18,605 nucleotides of DNA, taken from positions 1-18,605 of the forward strand of contig JAFSDQ010000004.1 in the NCBI GenBank assembly GCA_017436135.1, written 5' to 3'. Position numbers and translations under genes: made by a program. Shown here in pieces: positions 5,888 through 13,557 of the stretch. Under the pieces are notes generated by a model, which did not search any database, was not told where the DNA came from, and was given only the letters and a program-made list of their open reading frames with translations. This DNA comes from Clostridia bacterium (GTDB lineage Bacteria > Bacillota_A > Clostridia > Monoglobales > Monoglobaceae). The number at the start of each line of letters is the position of its first letter. Positions within the stretch are counted from its first letter, which is position 1.

Positions 5888-6832
5888 TTATTGGTTTTTC
5901 CGGTACTCGTTGGGAGTTTTTCCCGTAACCTTTTTAAAAATCTGATAAAATGCCGCCATATCATTATAGCCTATGGATACACATATATCCTTTATCGGAA
6001 CATCAGTAGTAGACAAGAGGCGGCACGCCTCATCGATTCGGAGCTTTTGCTGAAAGCTTGTGACAGAGCTGCCTGTCACTTTTTTAAACAGCTTTCGGAA
6101 GTAATCAGGTGAGAGGAAAGCCCGGGATGCAATATCATCAATTGAGAGCTTTGATGTGTAGTTGCCTTCGATATATTTAGCGGCGTTTGTGATACTGTCT
6201 AATTTGTCGGGAGGAAGAACAATTTCTTCGGTTTGTTCGATGTTTCTAAACAGCTTTATAATCAGCTCTATGATATACGCTCTGATAATCTGTATAAAAC
6301 CACGCTCTTTACGGTTATATTCATGGTATATGCGAGTAAATATTTGGCCATAGTCTGAATAACCACCGCCTGAAATGTGCATATCAGGTTGAGAGCCTGC
6401 ATCCATCGGGAACAGGGAGTGGAAGAGGAAGTTGTTTTTGAGGGCCTCAAATTCGCCCATTTCAATATCCCCTGCCCCAAAAAAATCCGGCGAGAACATA
6501 AGGTCATAGGTAACAAAGTTTTCATCCGAGTTTATATCTGATGTAAACTTATGTGTAACACCCGAGTTTATAATGGTTATGTCTCCGCATTTAACATGGT
6601 ATTCGCGACCGCCGACGGTATGGACGGCGCTTCCCGACAGTATATATACAATTTCCACAAATTGATGTTTATGCTCAATCCCAACGAACTCCGGGAATTC
6701 CGTAGATAACTGAATATAAACATTTTCGCCATTCTTAAAGAAAGCGCTGTTTTCAAAAAAATGAGGCTCTGTATCTTGCTCGGCACAATGTCCCGTATGA
6801 GATATTGCATTGTTGTTCAATTGATTTATCAT
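5888..6832 (-). CDS. AraC family transcriptional regulator with cupin sensor domain
   Basis: A 314-residue DNA-binding regulator. The N-terminal part (about 25-130) looks like a cupin ligand domain: GIEHKHQFVEIVYILSG is the metal/sugar-pocket-like first cupin motif, followed by YHVKCGDITIINSG. The C-terminal hundred residues contain the two helix-turn-helix units of AraC proteins: LSIDDIASRAFLSPDYFRKLFKKVTG and then IKDICVSIGYNDMAAFYQIFKKVTG, ending in TPNEYRKN. The start at 6832 follows AAGAGGTGA. An upstream in-frame ATG overlaps the -10 box and is not used by that promoter. Placed directly upstream of the phosphotriesterase gene, it most likely controls that operon, and perhaps the matching promoter module at 2534-2648. 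The effector is unknown. Confidence 0.92.
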   Translation of the reverse strand: MINQLNNNAISHTGHCAEQDTEPHFFENSAFFKNGENVYIQLSTEFPEFVGIEHKHQFVEIVYILSGSAVHTVGGREYHVKCGDITIINSGVTHKFTSDINSDENFVTYDLMFSPDFFGAGDIEMGEFEALKNNFLFHSLFPMDAGSQPDMHISGGGYSDYGQIFTRIYHEYNRKERGFIQIIRAYIIELIIKLFRNIEQTEEIVLPPDKLDSITNAAKYIEGNYTSKLSIDDIASRAFLSPDYFRKLFKKVTGSSVTSFQQKLRIDEACRLLSTTDVPIKDICVSIGYNDMAAFYQIFKKVTGKTPNEYRKNQ

Positions 6833-6846
6833 AAAATCACCTCTTA

Positions 6847-6863
6847 TGTTATATTCAATAACA
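6847..6863 (-). promoter_or_regulatory. Conserved leader hairpin before the AraC-type gene
   Basis: TGTTAT-tgaat-ATAACA forms a six-pair hairpin, matching 2551-2567 with one change in the loop. It lies between the start point and the RBS. Confidence 0.45.
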
Positions 6864-6869
6864 GAGGTC

Positions 6870-6899
6870 ATTATACTGCAAAGGTGTGAAGTTTGTCAA
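6870..6899 (-). promoter_or_regulatory. Promoter of the AraC-type gene
   Basis: TTGACA (6899-6894) and TATAAT (6875-6870) are both perfect, with an 18-bp spacer that again holds CACACCTTTG. It is the twin of 2574-2603. Confidence 0.85.
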
Positions 6900-6901
6900 C
6901 C

Positions 6902-6940
6902 AAACATTAAGTCCGCACCAAAGGTGCGGACTTGTGTTTT
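6902..6940 (-). promoter_or_regulatory. Palindrome upstream of the AraC promoter (operator and/or terminator)
   Basis: A perfect 11-bp inverted repeat AAGTCCGCACC / GGTGCGGACTT (6909-6919, 6923-6933) has a 3-nt loop AAA. Weaker pairing continues outward. It lies between the GH3 stop (6952) and the -35 box. Copy 1 has the same arms but loop TTT and longer perfect pairing. Confidence 0.7.
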
Positions 6941-6951
6941 AGAAATTATAG

Positions 6952-8583
6952 TTATACTTGTCTTTCTATAAGCCCTTTGAGTCCAACCGGACTTTTGCCC
7001 TCAAAGGGGATTTCGCCGAGAACTGCACGCACGTATGCTCTTTGTGAGCCGGGAGTTGGAGAATACACGTTGATATAATTCTTTACATAGGGATAGTCAT
7101 AAAGCTTATATGGGTCGCCAAAGGATGCAAATACAACGTTGTCAAATTGTGTGAGAAAACCGCTCCACATAAGAGCTGTATGTATATAGTGGAGTCTGAG
7201 AGTTCCGCCAACGCAGTCTCTTGAACTTATCTTTACATTTACAAATATAGCATCAGCCTCGGGCAGATAATCTGCAACATCGGGTCTGCCGGGGTTTGTA
7301 AAGCTTTTAACCTCGAAGCCGCGGGCTTTAAGTTCGTTTTCCATTGTTTCAAGAGAGTTGGAAATGCTTGGAACCTCGCCCTCCTTTTGAAGGTTTATAA
7401 CAGCAACCTTTGCCCCCGGTTTTAAATCAAAGGGAACAATCTTGCCAAAGTTGCGGACAAGTGTAATTGATTTTTCCTCTATTTGCTTTGCAAGCTCTGC
7501 CAAATCGTATTTGTGTTCAATTCCCTTTAAGACCTCTTCTTCATCTTCGAAGAGTCTTGCCCTTTCTTTAAGCTTGATAACACGGAGAACAGCGTCGTCT
7601 ATTCTCTCCATTGGGATTTCTCCCGAGAGGACAGCATTCTTAATATGGTCAAAGTAGTCAATTTTGGGGAAGAGCACAATATCTCCGCCGGCTTTTATAA
7701 ATTCAACTGCGACTCTGTCGCGAGGTACAACTACACCGGCGCCTGCCATAGTCATTGCATCAGAAACGATACAGCCGTCAAAACCGAGTTCGCCTTTTAA
7801 AAGCTCTGTCATCAGCTTGCGGCTGAATGTACAAGGGGGACAGCCTATCCAATCATTCATTGGCTCATCATAAGATGGAAGGGCAATATGGCCCACCATA
7901 ACGCTTGCGGTACCCTCTTTGAACATCTCTTTGTATACATAACCAAAGGTATCCATCCATTCGTCAAAGGGGAGGTCGTTGTAAGAAACTGTCATGTGTG
8001 AATTTCTGCCGTCTACGCCCTCGCCGGGGAAGTGCTTGCAACCTGCAACCATAAGACCTGCCGACTGCATTCCACGGACAACAGCAGCGGTAATTTTTGC
8101 AACTTGCTGCGCTTTATCAGAAACCGCTCTTATGTTTGCTTCGGGACTTTGCATATCCATATTGATATCAACAACCGGGGCAAAGCTCCAATGTATGCCA
8201 TACTCTCTGCAACGTTCTGCCGTTGCTATGTGTGCCTTTTCGATAAGGTCGGGGTCGTCACAAGCACCCCATGCCATTGGACAGGGGAGATAAACCTCGC
8301 CTAATTCGGCGCCAAAAACAGAACCGGGGCCGAATTCTACATCGGCTGCAACGAGGATTGGAAGTTTAGAATATTTTTGGAATATATCTTTAATTTTCTT
8401 AATACGTTCTTTTGTATGACTGCCGCCTATAAAAATGCTGCCGGTTTTAGTTGTTTTTGCAAACTCTTCAACTGCATCATAGTTACCGTCTTCTTTAATG
8501 AGGGCGTCCATCTCTTTGCAGAGAAGCTGACCTATTTTTTCATCAAGTGTTAAGTCTTTTAAAATTTCTTTTGCATTTACCAT
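6952..8583 (-). CDS. Glycoside hydrolase family 3 protein (NagZ/beta-glucosidase-like)
   Basis: A 543-residue cytoplasmic-looking protein (no signal peptide) with an N-terminal GH3 TIM-barrel (about 1-340) and a C-terminal alpha/beta domain (about 385-540). The probable nucleophile is Asp275 in CIVSDAMTMAG. The KHFPG motif (183-187) that in NagZ-type enzymes precedes an Asp-x-His acid/base dyad is present. The dyad reads NSH (Asn194, His196), so the Asp is replaced while the His is kept. A sugar hydrolase or phosphorylase role is likely, but the specificity cannot be read. AAAGGAG lies 8 nt before the ATG. It has its own promoter (8656-8628) and ends just before the palindrome of the AraC gene. 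Confidence 0.88.
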   Translation of the reverse strand: MVNAKEILKDLTLDEKIGQLLCKEMDALIKEDGNYDAVEEFAKTTKTGSIFIGGSHTKERIKKIKDIFQKYSKLPILVAADVEFGPGSVFGAELGEVYLPCPMAWGACDDPDLIEKAHIATAERCREYGIHWSFAPVVDINMDMQSPEANIRAVSDKAQQVAKITAAVVRGMQSAGLMVAGCKHFPGEGVDGRNSHMTVSYNDLPFDEWMDTFGYVYKEMFKEGTASVMVGHIALPSYDEPMNDWIGCPPCTFSRKLMTELLKGELGFDGCIVSDAMTMAGAGVVVPRDRVAVEFIKAGGDIVLFPKIDYFDHIKNAVLSGEIPMERIDDAVLRVIKLKERARLFEDEEEVLKGIEHKYDLAELAKQIEEKSITLVRNFGKIVPFDLKPGAKVAVINLQKEGEVPSISNSLETMENELKARGFEVKSFTNPGRPDVADYLPEADAIFVNVKISSRDCVGGTLRLHYIHTALMWSGFLTQFDNVVFASFGDPYKLYDYPYVKNYINVYSPTPGSQRAYVRAVLGEIPFEGKSPVGLKGLIERQV

Positions 8584-8627
8584 TTTGGTATCTCCTTTTA
8601 GGGGTGTGAATTGATAATTTTGCCATT

Positions 8628-8656
8628 ATCATAAACCTTTGTTATAGAATTGTCAA
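8628..8656 (-). promoter_or_regulatory. Promoter of the GH3 gene
   Basis: TTGACA (8656-8651) is 17 bp from TATGAT (8633-8628, one mismatch to consensus), about 45 bp before the ATG. It lacks the palindrome found at the two modules downstream. Confidence 0.7.
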
Positions 8657-8668
8657 GAGTTTTTTGTA

Positions 8669-9052
8669 TCAACTTGTAAAATCCTCTTCAAAGGAAGCGA
8701 GGGCTTGCTTGTCAGGCAGAATAATTCCGTGAATAAGCTCTTCCAGCTCTTCTTTTGAGATATCTTCAATACGAGCATCTAAAGTGTATAAAAATTCTTC
8801 GTTATCATTTGTTGCTGCATAGATTGCAAGATACTCTCCGTTATACCTTGCCACATAGTGGGTGACAGCAATTAAATCATCATCCTTCAGGGGTTTAAGA
8901 GTTGCATGGTCCGGGGCGGAGGTACCAATTACTTCAGAAGCTTTTTCCAAAGTAAGATTATATGAGTACATAGACGCAATATATGCAACAATAATGGTGA
9001 ATATAAAAACACAAAAGCAAACCATAATATTTCGCAGAGCTTTTTTGGTCAT
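8669..9052 (-). CDS. Membrane-anchored protein with BofC C-terminal-like domain
   Basis: A 127-residue protein with one N-terminal transmembrane segment (about 9-30, IMVCFCVFIFTIIVAYIASM) and a short extracytoplasmic part. Residues 62-127 (VTHYVARYNGEYLAIYAATND ... LEELIHGIILPDKQALASFEEDFTS) follow the pattern of the BofC C-terminal domain, typically ending LLEDYTS. In Bacillus BofC restrains pro-sigma-K processing during sporulation. Here the N-terminal BofC domain is missing, so that role should not be transferred. AAGGAGG lies 8 nt before the ATG. It is divergent from the penicillin-binding protein gene. Confidence 0.6.
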   Translation of the reverse strand: MTKKALRNIMVCFCVFIFTIIVAYIASMYSYNLTLEKASEVIGTSAPDHATLKPLKDDDLIAVTHYVARYNGEYLAIYAATNDNEEFLYTLDARIEDISKEELEELIHGIILPDKQALASFEEDFTS

Positions 9053-9113
9053 AATTATTGCCTCCTTATATTTTTGTAACAGTAATTTAACATATTATTA
9101 ACATATAATGGTC

Positions 9114-9142
9114 TTTTCATACCAAAATTTTTAGACTATAAT
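9114..9142 (+). promoter_or_regulatory. Putative promoter of the class A PBP gene
   Basis: TTTTCA (9114-9119) is 17 bp from a perfect TATAAT (9137-9142), in an A/T-rich 153-bp divergent gap. The -35 box matches consensus at 4 of 6 positions. Confidence 0.45.
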
Positions 9143-9205
9143 ATAATATGGAAATAAAGTGATAATGTGTTAGGGAAATGAAAAAATAAACAAAGGAGAA
9201 GTCTT

Positions 9206-11488
9206 ATGAGCCACTACGTAAAGAAGTTCGTCAAAATATTTATAGCTACAATACTGGTTTTCTTCCTGGTTGCCGGAATTGCGTTTTGCGGTGCTGTGTT
9301 GGGCTACTGGGGAAATATTGACGATTTAGAGGTGGAAACACTAATCCTTAACAGAAACTCGTCAATTGTTTACAATGACCCTGAAACGGGAGAAGAAAAA
9401 GAGCTTCATAAAATCAGCTCTGCTGAAAACAGAGAATGGGCAGATATAGAAAAAATGCCTGAAGATTTACAAAATGCTTTTGTTGCTATAGAGGATGAGA
9501 GATTTTATGAGCATAAGGGTGTTGACATTCCCAGAACTACAAAGGCTACCTTTGCGTATATAGGCAATAAGCTGATTGGAAGAAGCTCTTCCTTTGGAGG
9601 AAGCACAATTACCCAACAGCTTATAAAGAATATTACAGGGGAGAGGGAGCAAACCCCTGCGAGAAAAATTCTTGAAATTTCCCGTGCAGTTGCTCTTGAA
9701 AAAGAGGTTGAAAAAACTGAAATTCTGGAAATGTATCTCAATTGTATATATCTGTCCCATGGATGCAATGGGGTACAGACGGCAGCTAAAGCTTATTTTG
9801 ATAAGGACGTTTCAGAGCTTGACCTGGCAGAGTGTGCTTCAATTGCGGGTATTACTCAAAACCCGGCTGCTTATGACCCGATAAACAATCCGGAAAACAA
9901 TAAAAAAAGGCAGTTGATAGTTCTTGGCAAAATGAAGGAGCTTGGATATATTACCCAGGATGAATATGATTCGGCTGCAAGTAAAGAGCTTGTTTTTTCG
10001 GATAACGCAGAGGAGGTAAGCGGTGAAATAAAAACCAACTCCTACTATGTTGACCAGGTATTGAATGATGTAATGCGTGACCTTCAGGCTCAAGGATATT
10101 CCAAAACCCTGGCTTCAAATATTTTGTATTCGGGAGGCGTAAAGATTTACACTTCTTATAATCCCGAAATACAAAAGGCTGTAGAAAATTACTACAGTAA
10201 TATGAACAACTTCCCGAAGAACGGAATACAGTCCGCGATTACTGTTATTGATGTCAGGACTGGACAGATAGTGGGAATAGCAGGCGGAATAGGTGAAAAA
10301 ACGGCAAGTCTTACTCTTAATCGGGCATCCCAGAGTCCAAGACAGCCCGGTTCTACAATAAAGCCTATTGCGGCATATGCACCTGCATTAGAAAAAGGAA
10401 TTATAACTCCCGGGTCTGTATTCAACGACAGTGCAAAATCCTATAATGGATGGACGCCCCGAAATTATGACTATGCCTACAGGGGAAATGTTGATGTCAG
10501 AAGAGCGGTAAGGTCTTCGCTAAATACAACTCCTGTAGAGATTATATCAAAGATGGGTGCCAGAGAAAGCTATGATTTTCTTAAGGAAAATCTTGGGTTT
10601 ACAACTCTTGTGGAGAGCAGGGATGTAAACGGAAAAATATATAGTGATATAGGGCTGGCACAGTTAGCCCTGGGCGGTCTTACAGACGGAATGACTACGG
10701 TAGAAATGGCGGCAGCATACAGTGCTTTTGCAAATGGGGGAATATATAACAAGCCATATATCTATACGGAAGTTAGAGATAGTGACGGAAATGTTATTTT
10801 GTCCAATGCAGGAAACGGTAAGATTGCAATGAAGGAGTCAACGGCATTTTTAATGACTCAACTGCTGAAAGAGGTTGTAAGCAGCGGTACAGGCGGCGGT
10901 GCTTCAGTTTCGGGCGTATCTTATACTGCAGGAAAAACAGGTACTACTTCAGATAACAATGACAGATGGTTTGTGGGATATACACCCTATTATGCGGCGG
11001 CAATATGGTATGGCTACGATACGCCAAAGGAAATATACGCATCAGGAAATCCCTGTATTCCTATATTCCGCAATATAATGAATGAAATACACAAGACCTT
11101 GGACGACAGAAGCCGCAGACTTGAGGTTCCCTCTGATGTGGTGAGAATTTCTTATTGCACATATTCAGGAAAGAGAGCTGCCGATGGATGTCCCGCAGAG
11201 AGCTATTATTTCTCTCAAGATAACATACCATCCTATTGCGGCGTTTCTTCTCACCCTGTCGAAGAAAAAGAGGAGGAAAAAACTGAAGAGGAAGAAAATC
11301 AGGAAGGTGAAAACACGGAGGGCGGTACAGGAGAATCGGCTTCAGAGTCTGCAACAGGAGCGGCAGACGGTTCTGCGGACAGCGGAACGAGTGGTGCAAC
11401 TGAAACCACCCCCGGTGAGAGTTCATCTTCAGGGACGACCACAGAGGAGCCTTCGTCAGAAACAACTATCGGTACTATTGAGGATTAG
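9206..11488 (+). CDS. Class A penicillin-binding protein (PBP1A type)
   Basis: A 760-residue bifunctional peptidoglycan synthase anchored by one N-terminal transmembrane helix (about 10-33). The glycosyltransferase (GT51) domain spans about 75-250, with AIEDERFYEHKG (catalytic Glu96), GGSTITQQLIKN (131-142) and EILEMYLNCIYL. The transpeptidase domain has the three penicillin-binding motifs: STIK (Ser383 nucleophile, Lys386), SLN (438-440) and KTGT (577-580). The last 75 residues form an acidic, then Ser/Thr/Gly-rich, low-complexity tail that is probably disordered outside the cell. AAAGGAG precedes the ATG. It appears to be its own transcription unit, ending in the hairpin at 11498-11528. Confidence 0.96.
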   Translation: MSHYVKKFVKIFIATILVFFLVAGIAFCGAVLGYWGNIDDLEVETLILNRNSSIVYNDPETGEEKELHKISSAENREWADIEKMPEDLQNAFVAIEDERFYEHKGVDIPRTTKATFAYIGNKLIGRSSSFGGSTITQQLIKNITGEREQTPARKILEISRAVALEKEVEKTEILEMYLNCIYLSHGCNGVQTAAKAYFDKDVSELDLAECASIAGITQNPAAYDPINNPENNKKRQLIVLGKMKELGYITQDEYDSAASKELVFSDNAEEVSGEIKTNSYYVDQVLNDVMRDLQAQGYSKTLASNILYSGGVKIYTSYNPEIQKAVENYYSNMNNFPKNGIQSAITVIDVRTGQIVGIAGGIGEKTASLTLNRASQSPRQPGSTIKPIAAYAPALEKGIITPGSVFNDSAKSYNGWTPRNYDYAYRGNVDVRRAVRSSLNTTPVEIISKMGARESYDFLKENLGFTTLVESRDVNGKIYSDIGLAQLALGGLTDGMTTVEMAAAYSAFANGGIYNKPYIYTEVRDSDGNVILSNAGNGKIAMKESTAFLMTQLLKEVVSSGTGGGASVSGVSYTAGKTGTTSDNNDRWFVGYTPYYAAAIWYGYDTPKEIYASGNPCIPIFRNIMNEIHKTLDDRSRRLEVPSDVVRISYCTYSGKRAADGCPAESYYFSQDNIPSYCGVSSHPVEEKEEEKTEEEENQEGENTEGGTGESASESATGAADGSADSGTSGATETTPGESSSSGTTTEEPSSETTIGTIED

Positions 11489-11497
11489 TGACAAAAT

Positions 11498-11532
11498 ACA
11501 AACGGCGGAGGCGTACTTCGTCGTTTGTTTGA
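11498..11532 (+). terminator. Hairpin terminator after the PBP gene
   Basis: ACAAACGGCG (11498-11507) pairs with CGTCGTTTGT (11519-11528) over 10 bp, one of them G-U, with an 11-nt loop. It is followed by a short TTTG run, so termination is likely but not strong. Confidence 0.5.
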
Positions 11533-11538
11533 TATAAT
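11533..11538 (+). promoter_or_regulatory. Probable -10 element for parE-parC
   Basis: TATAAT lies 29 bp before the GTG start of parE, directly after the PBP terminator. No good -35 box is seen at the right distance. The upstream hairpin occupies that place. Confidence 0.35.
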
Positions 11539-11567
11539 AGTGATAAAGATATTTTTGGAGGTATAAC

Positions 11568-13541
11568 GTGAAGAAGTATGATAATTCGAGTATTTCCCAA
11601 CTGAAAGGAGCAGACCGTGTTCGTAAACGGCCAGCGGTAATTTTTGGATCAGAGGGTATAGAGGGTTGCGAACATTCTATGTTTGAAATACTGTCTAACT
11701 CTATTGACGAGGCAAGAGAGGGCTATGGAAATACTATTAAAATTACCAGGTACAAGGACAAATCAATAGAAATAGAAGACTTTGGACGTGGTATTCCCGT
11801 GGAATATAATGAACGGGAAAAGCGTTATAATTGGGAGCTTGTTTTCTGCGAGCTATACGCAGGAGGTAAGTATAAAAACAATGCAGGGGGTGACTATGAA
11901 TATTCCCTTGGGCTCAATGGCCTTGGTGCCTGCGCAACTCAATATTCTTCTGAATATATGGATGTAGAGGTTTTGCGTGACGGAAAGAAATTTAATCTTC
12001 ACTTTGAAAAAGGCGAGAATGTAGGCGGGCTTGAAACAGTGGAATTTCGTCACAGACATACGGGAACAAAAATCCGCTGGAAGCCTGACCTTAAGGTATT
12101 TACCGACATTAACATTCCTCTGGAAAATTATCACAGCACCTTAAAGCGCCAGGCGGTTGTAAACTCGGGAATAAAGTTTGTTTTCCGCAACGAAATTTCT
12201 TCGGGAGAGTTTGAAGAGGTTGAGTACTACTATGAAAACGGAATAGCAGACTATGTTGCAGAATTGTCAGACGGAAAAGCAATTACTTCAATTCATCAGA
12301 TTGAGGTAGAGAGAAAAGGCCGTGACAGAGAGGACCTTGAAGAATACAAGGTAAAAATGAATTTTGCCTTTTGTTTTAATAACGAAAACCACGTTATTGA
12401 ATATTATCATAACTCCAGCTTTCTGGAGCATGGCGGTTCTCCCGATAAGGCGGTGAGAAATGCTTTTGTATATGCTATAGACCAATATCTTAAACAGAAT
12501 AATAAATATACAAAGAATGAGAGCAGAATACAGTTTGCTGATGTTGCAGACAGCCTGCTTTTGGTAAGTAATTCTCTCTCTACAATGACAAGCTACGAAA
12601 ATCAGACAAAAAAAGCAATTACAAACAAATTTATTCAGGAGGCAATGACGGAATTTCTTCGGGAACAGCTTGGAATATACTTTATAGAGAACAAGCTTGA
12701 TGCAGAAAGGATTTCCGCCCAGGTACTTGTTAACAAAAGAAGCCGTGAATCGGCAGAGAAAACCCGTATCAATGTAAAGAAGAAGCTTGGCGGAAATATT
12801 GATATAAATAACAGAGTTAAAAAATTTGTAGATTGCAGAAGCCGTGATGTGAATAAACGCGAGGTTTATATTGTTGAGGGTGACTCGGCTCTCGGTGCTT
12901 GTAAGCTTGGGCGAGATGGTGAATTCCAGGCGATTATGCCTATTCGCGGTAAGATATTGAACTGTCTGAAAGCAGAGTATGACAAGATTTTTAAAAGTGA
13001 TGTTATTGTTGATTTGATGAAGGTTTTGGGTTGCGGAGTTGAGATATCAACAAAGCATAACAAGGAGCTTAATTCCTTTGATATAAACAATCTTCGCTGG
13101 AACAAAATTATTATATGTACAGATGCGGACGTTGACGGATATCAGATAAGAACCTTGATACTGACTATGATATACAGGCTTACACCAAGTCTTATAGATG
13201 AGGGATATGTGTATATTGCAGAATCGCCTCTGTATGAGATTACTTGCAAGGAAAAAAGCTACTTTGCATTTGATGAAAATGAAAAAACGGCGATAATAAA
13301 CAAGCTTGAGGGTAAAAAATACACAATTCAACGGAGTAAGGGTCTTGGTGAGAACCAGCCTGAAATGATGTGGGAAACAACAATGAATCCCGAAACAAGA
13401 CGATTGATTAAGGTAATGCCCGATGATGTAGAGAAAACTCAAGAAATGTTTGATTTGTTGCTTGGAGATAATCTTGTAGGCAGAAAAGAGCATATTGCCA
13501 ATGTTGGCTATAACTTTATTGATTTAACAGATATATCGTAA
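11568..13541 (+). CDS. parE: DNA topoisomerase IV subunit B (ParE-like)
   Basis: The ATPase subunit of a type IIA topoisomerase, 657 residues. The GHKL ATPase motifs are present: Glu40 (general base) and Asn44 in EILSNSIDEA, Asp71 in EDFGRGIP, and a glycine-rich ATP lid GLNGLGACATQ at 115-125 that deviates from the usual GLHGVG. The TOPRIM domain has EGDSA at 437-441 and DADVDG at 519-524, the Mg-binding acidic residues. The start is GTG at 11568, 6 nt after GGAGG. parC follows 16 nt later, so the two are cotranscribed. Without gyrA/gyrB in view a gyrase-like activity cannot be ruled out, but the size and pairing fit the clostridial topoisomerase IV. Confidence 0.92.
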   Translation: MKKYDNSSISQLKGADRVRKRPAVIFGSEGIEGCEHSMFEILSNSIDEAREGYGNTIKITRYKDKSIEIEDFGRGIPVEYNEREKRYNWELVFCELYAGGKYKNNAGGDYEYSLGLNGLGACATQYSSEYMDVEVLRDGKKFNLHFEKGENVGGLETVEFRHRHTGTKIRWKPDLKVFTDINIPLENYHSTLKRQAVVNSGIKFVFRNEISSGEFEEVEYYYENGIADYVAELSDGKAITSIHQIEVERKGRDREDLEEYKVKMNFAFCFNNENHVIEYYHNSSFLEHGGSPDKAVRNAFVYAIDQYLKQNNKYTKNESRIQFADVADSLLLVSNSLSTMTSYENQTKKAITNKFIQEAMTEFLREQLGIYFIENKLDAERISAQVLVNKRSRESAEKTRINVKKKLGGNIDINNRVKKFVDCRSRDVNKREVYIVEGDSALGACKLGRDGEFQAIMPIRGKILNCLKAEYDKIFKSDVIVDLMKVLGCGVEISTKHNKELNSFDINNLRWNKIIICTDADVDGYQIRTLILTMIYRLTPSLIDEGYVYIAESPLYEITCKEKSYFAFDENEKTAIINKLEGKKYTIQRSKGLGENQPEMMWETTMNPETRRLIKVMPDDVEKTQEMFDLLLGDNLVGRKEHIANVGYNFIDLTDIS

Positions 13542-13557
13542 GAATAGGAGATTGTAA

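Larger units (their letters stand above)
6830..6919 (-). repeat. 90-bp promoter module, copy 2
   Basis: It matches 2534-2623 at 86 of 90 positions. It carries the RBS, the leader hairpin (6847-6863), the promoter and one palindrome arm. Only the control region is shared. The downstream genes (AraC regulator here, flavoprotein in copy 1) are unrelated. Confidence 0.95.
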
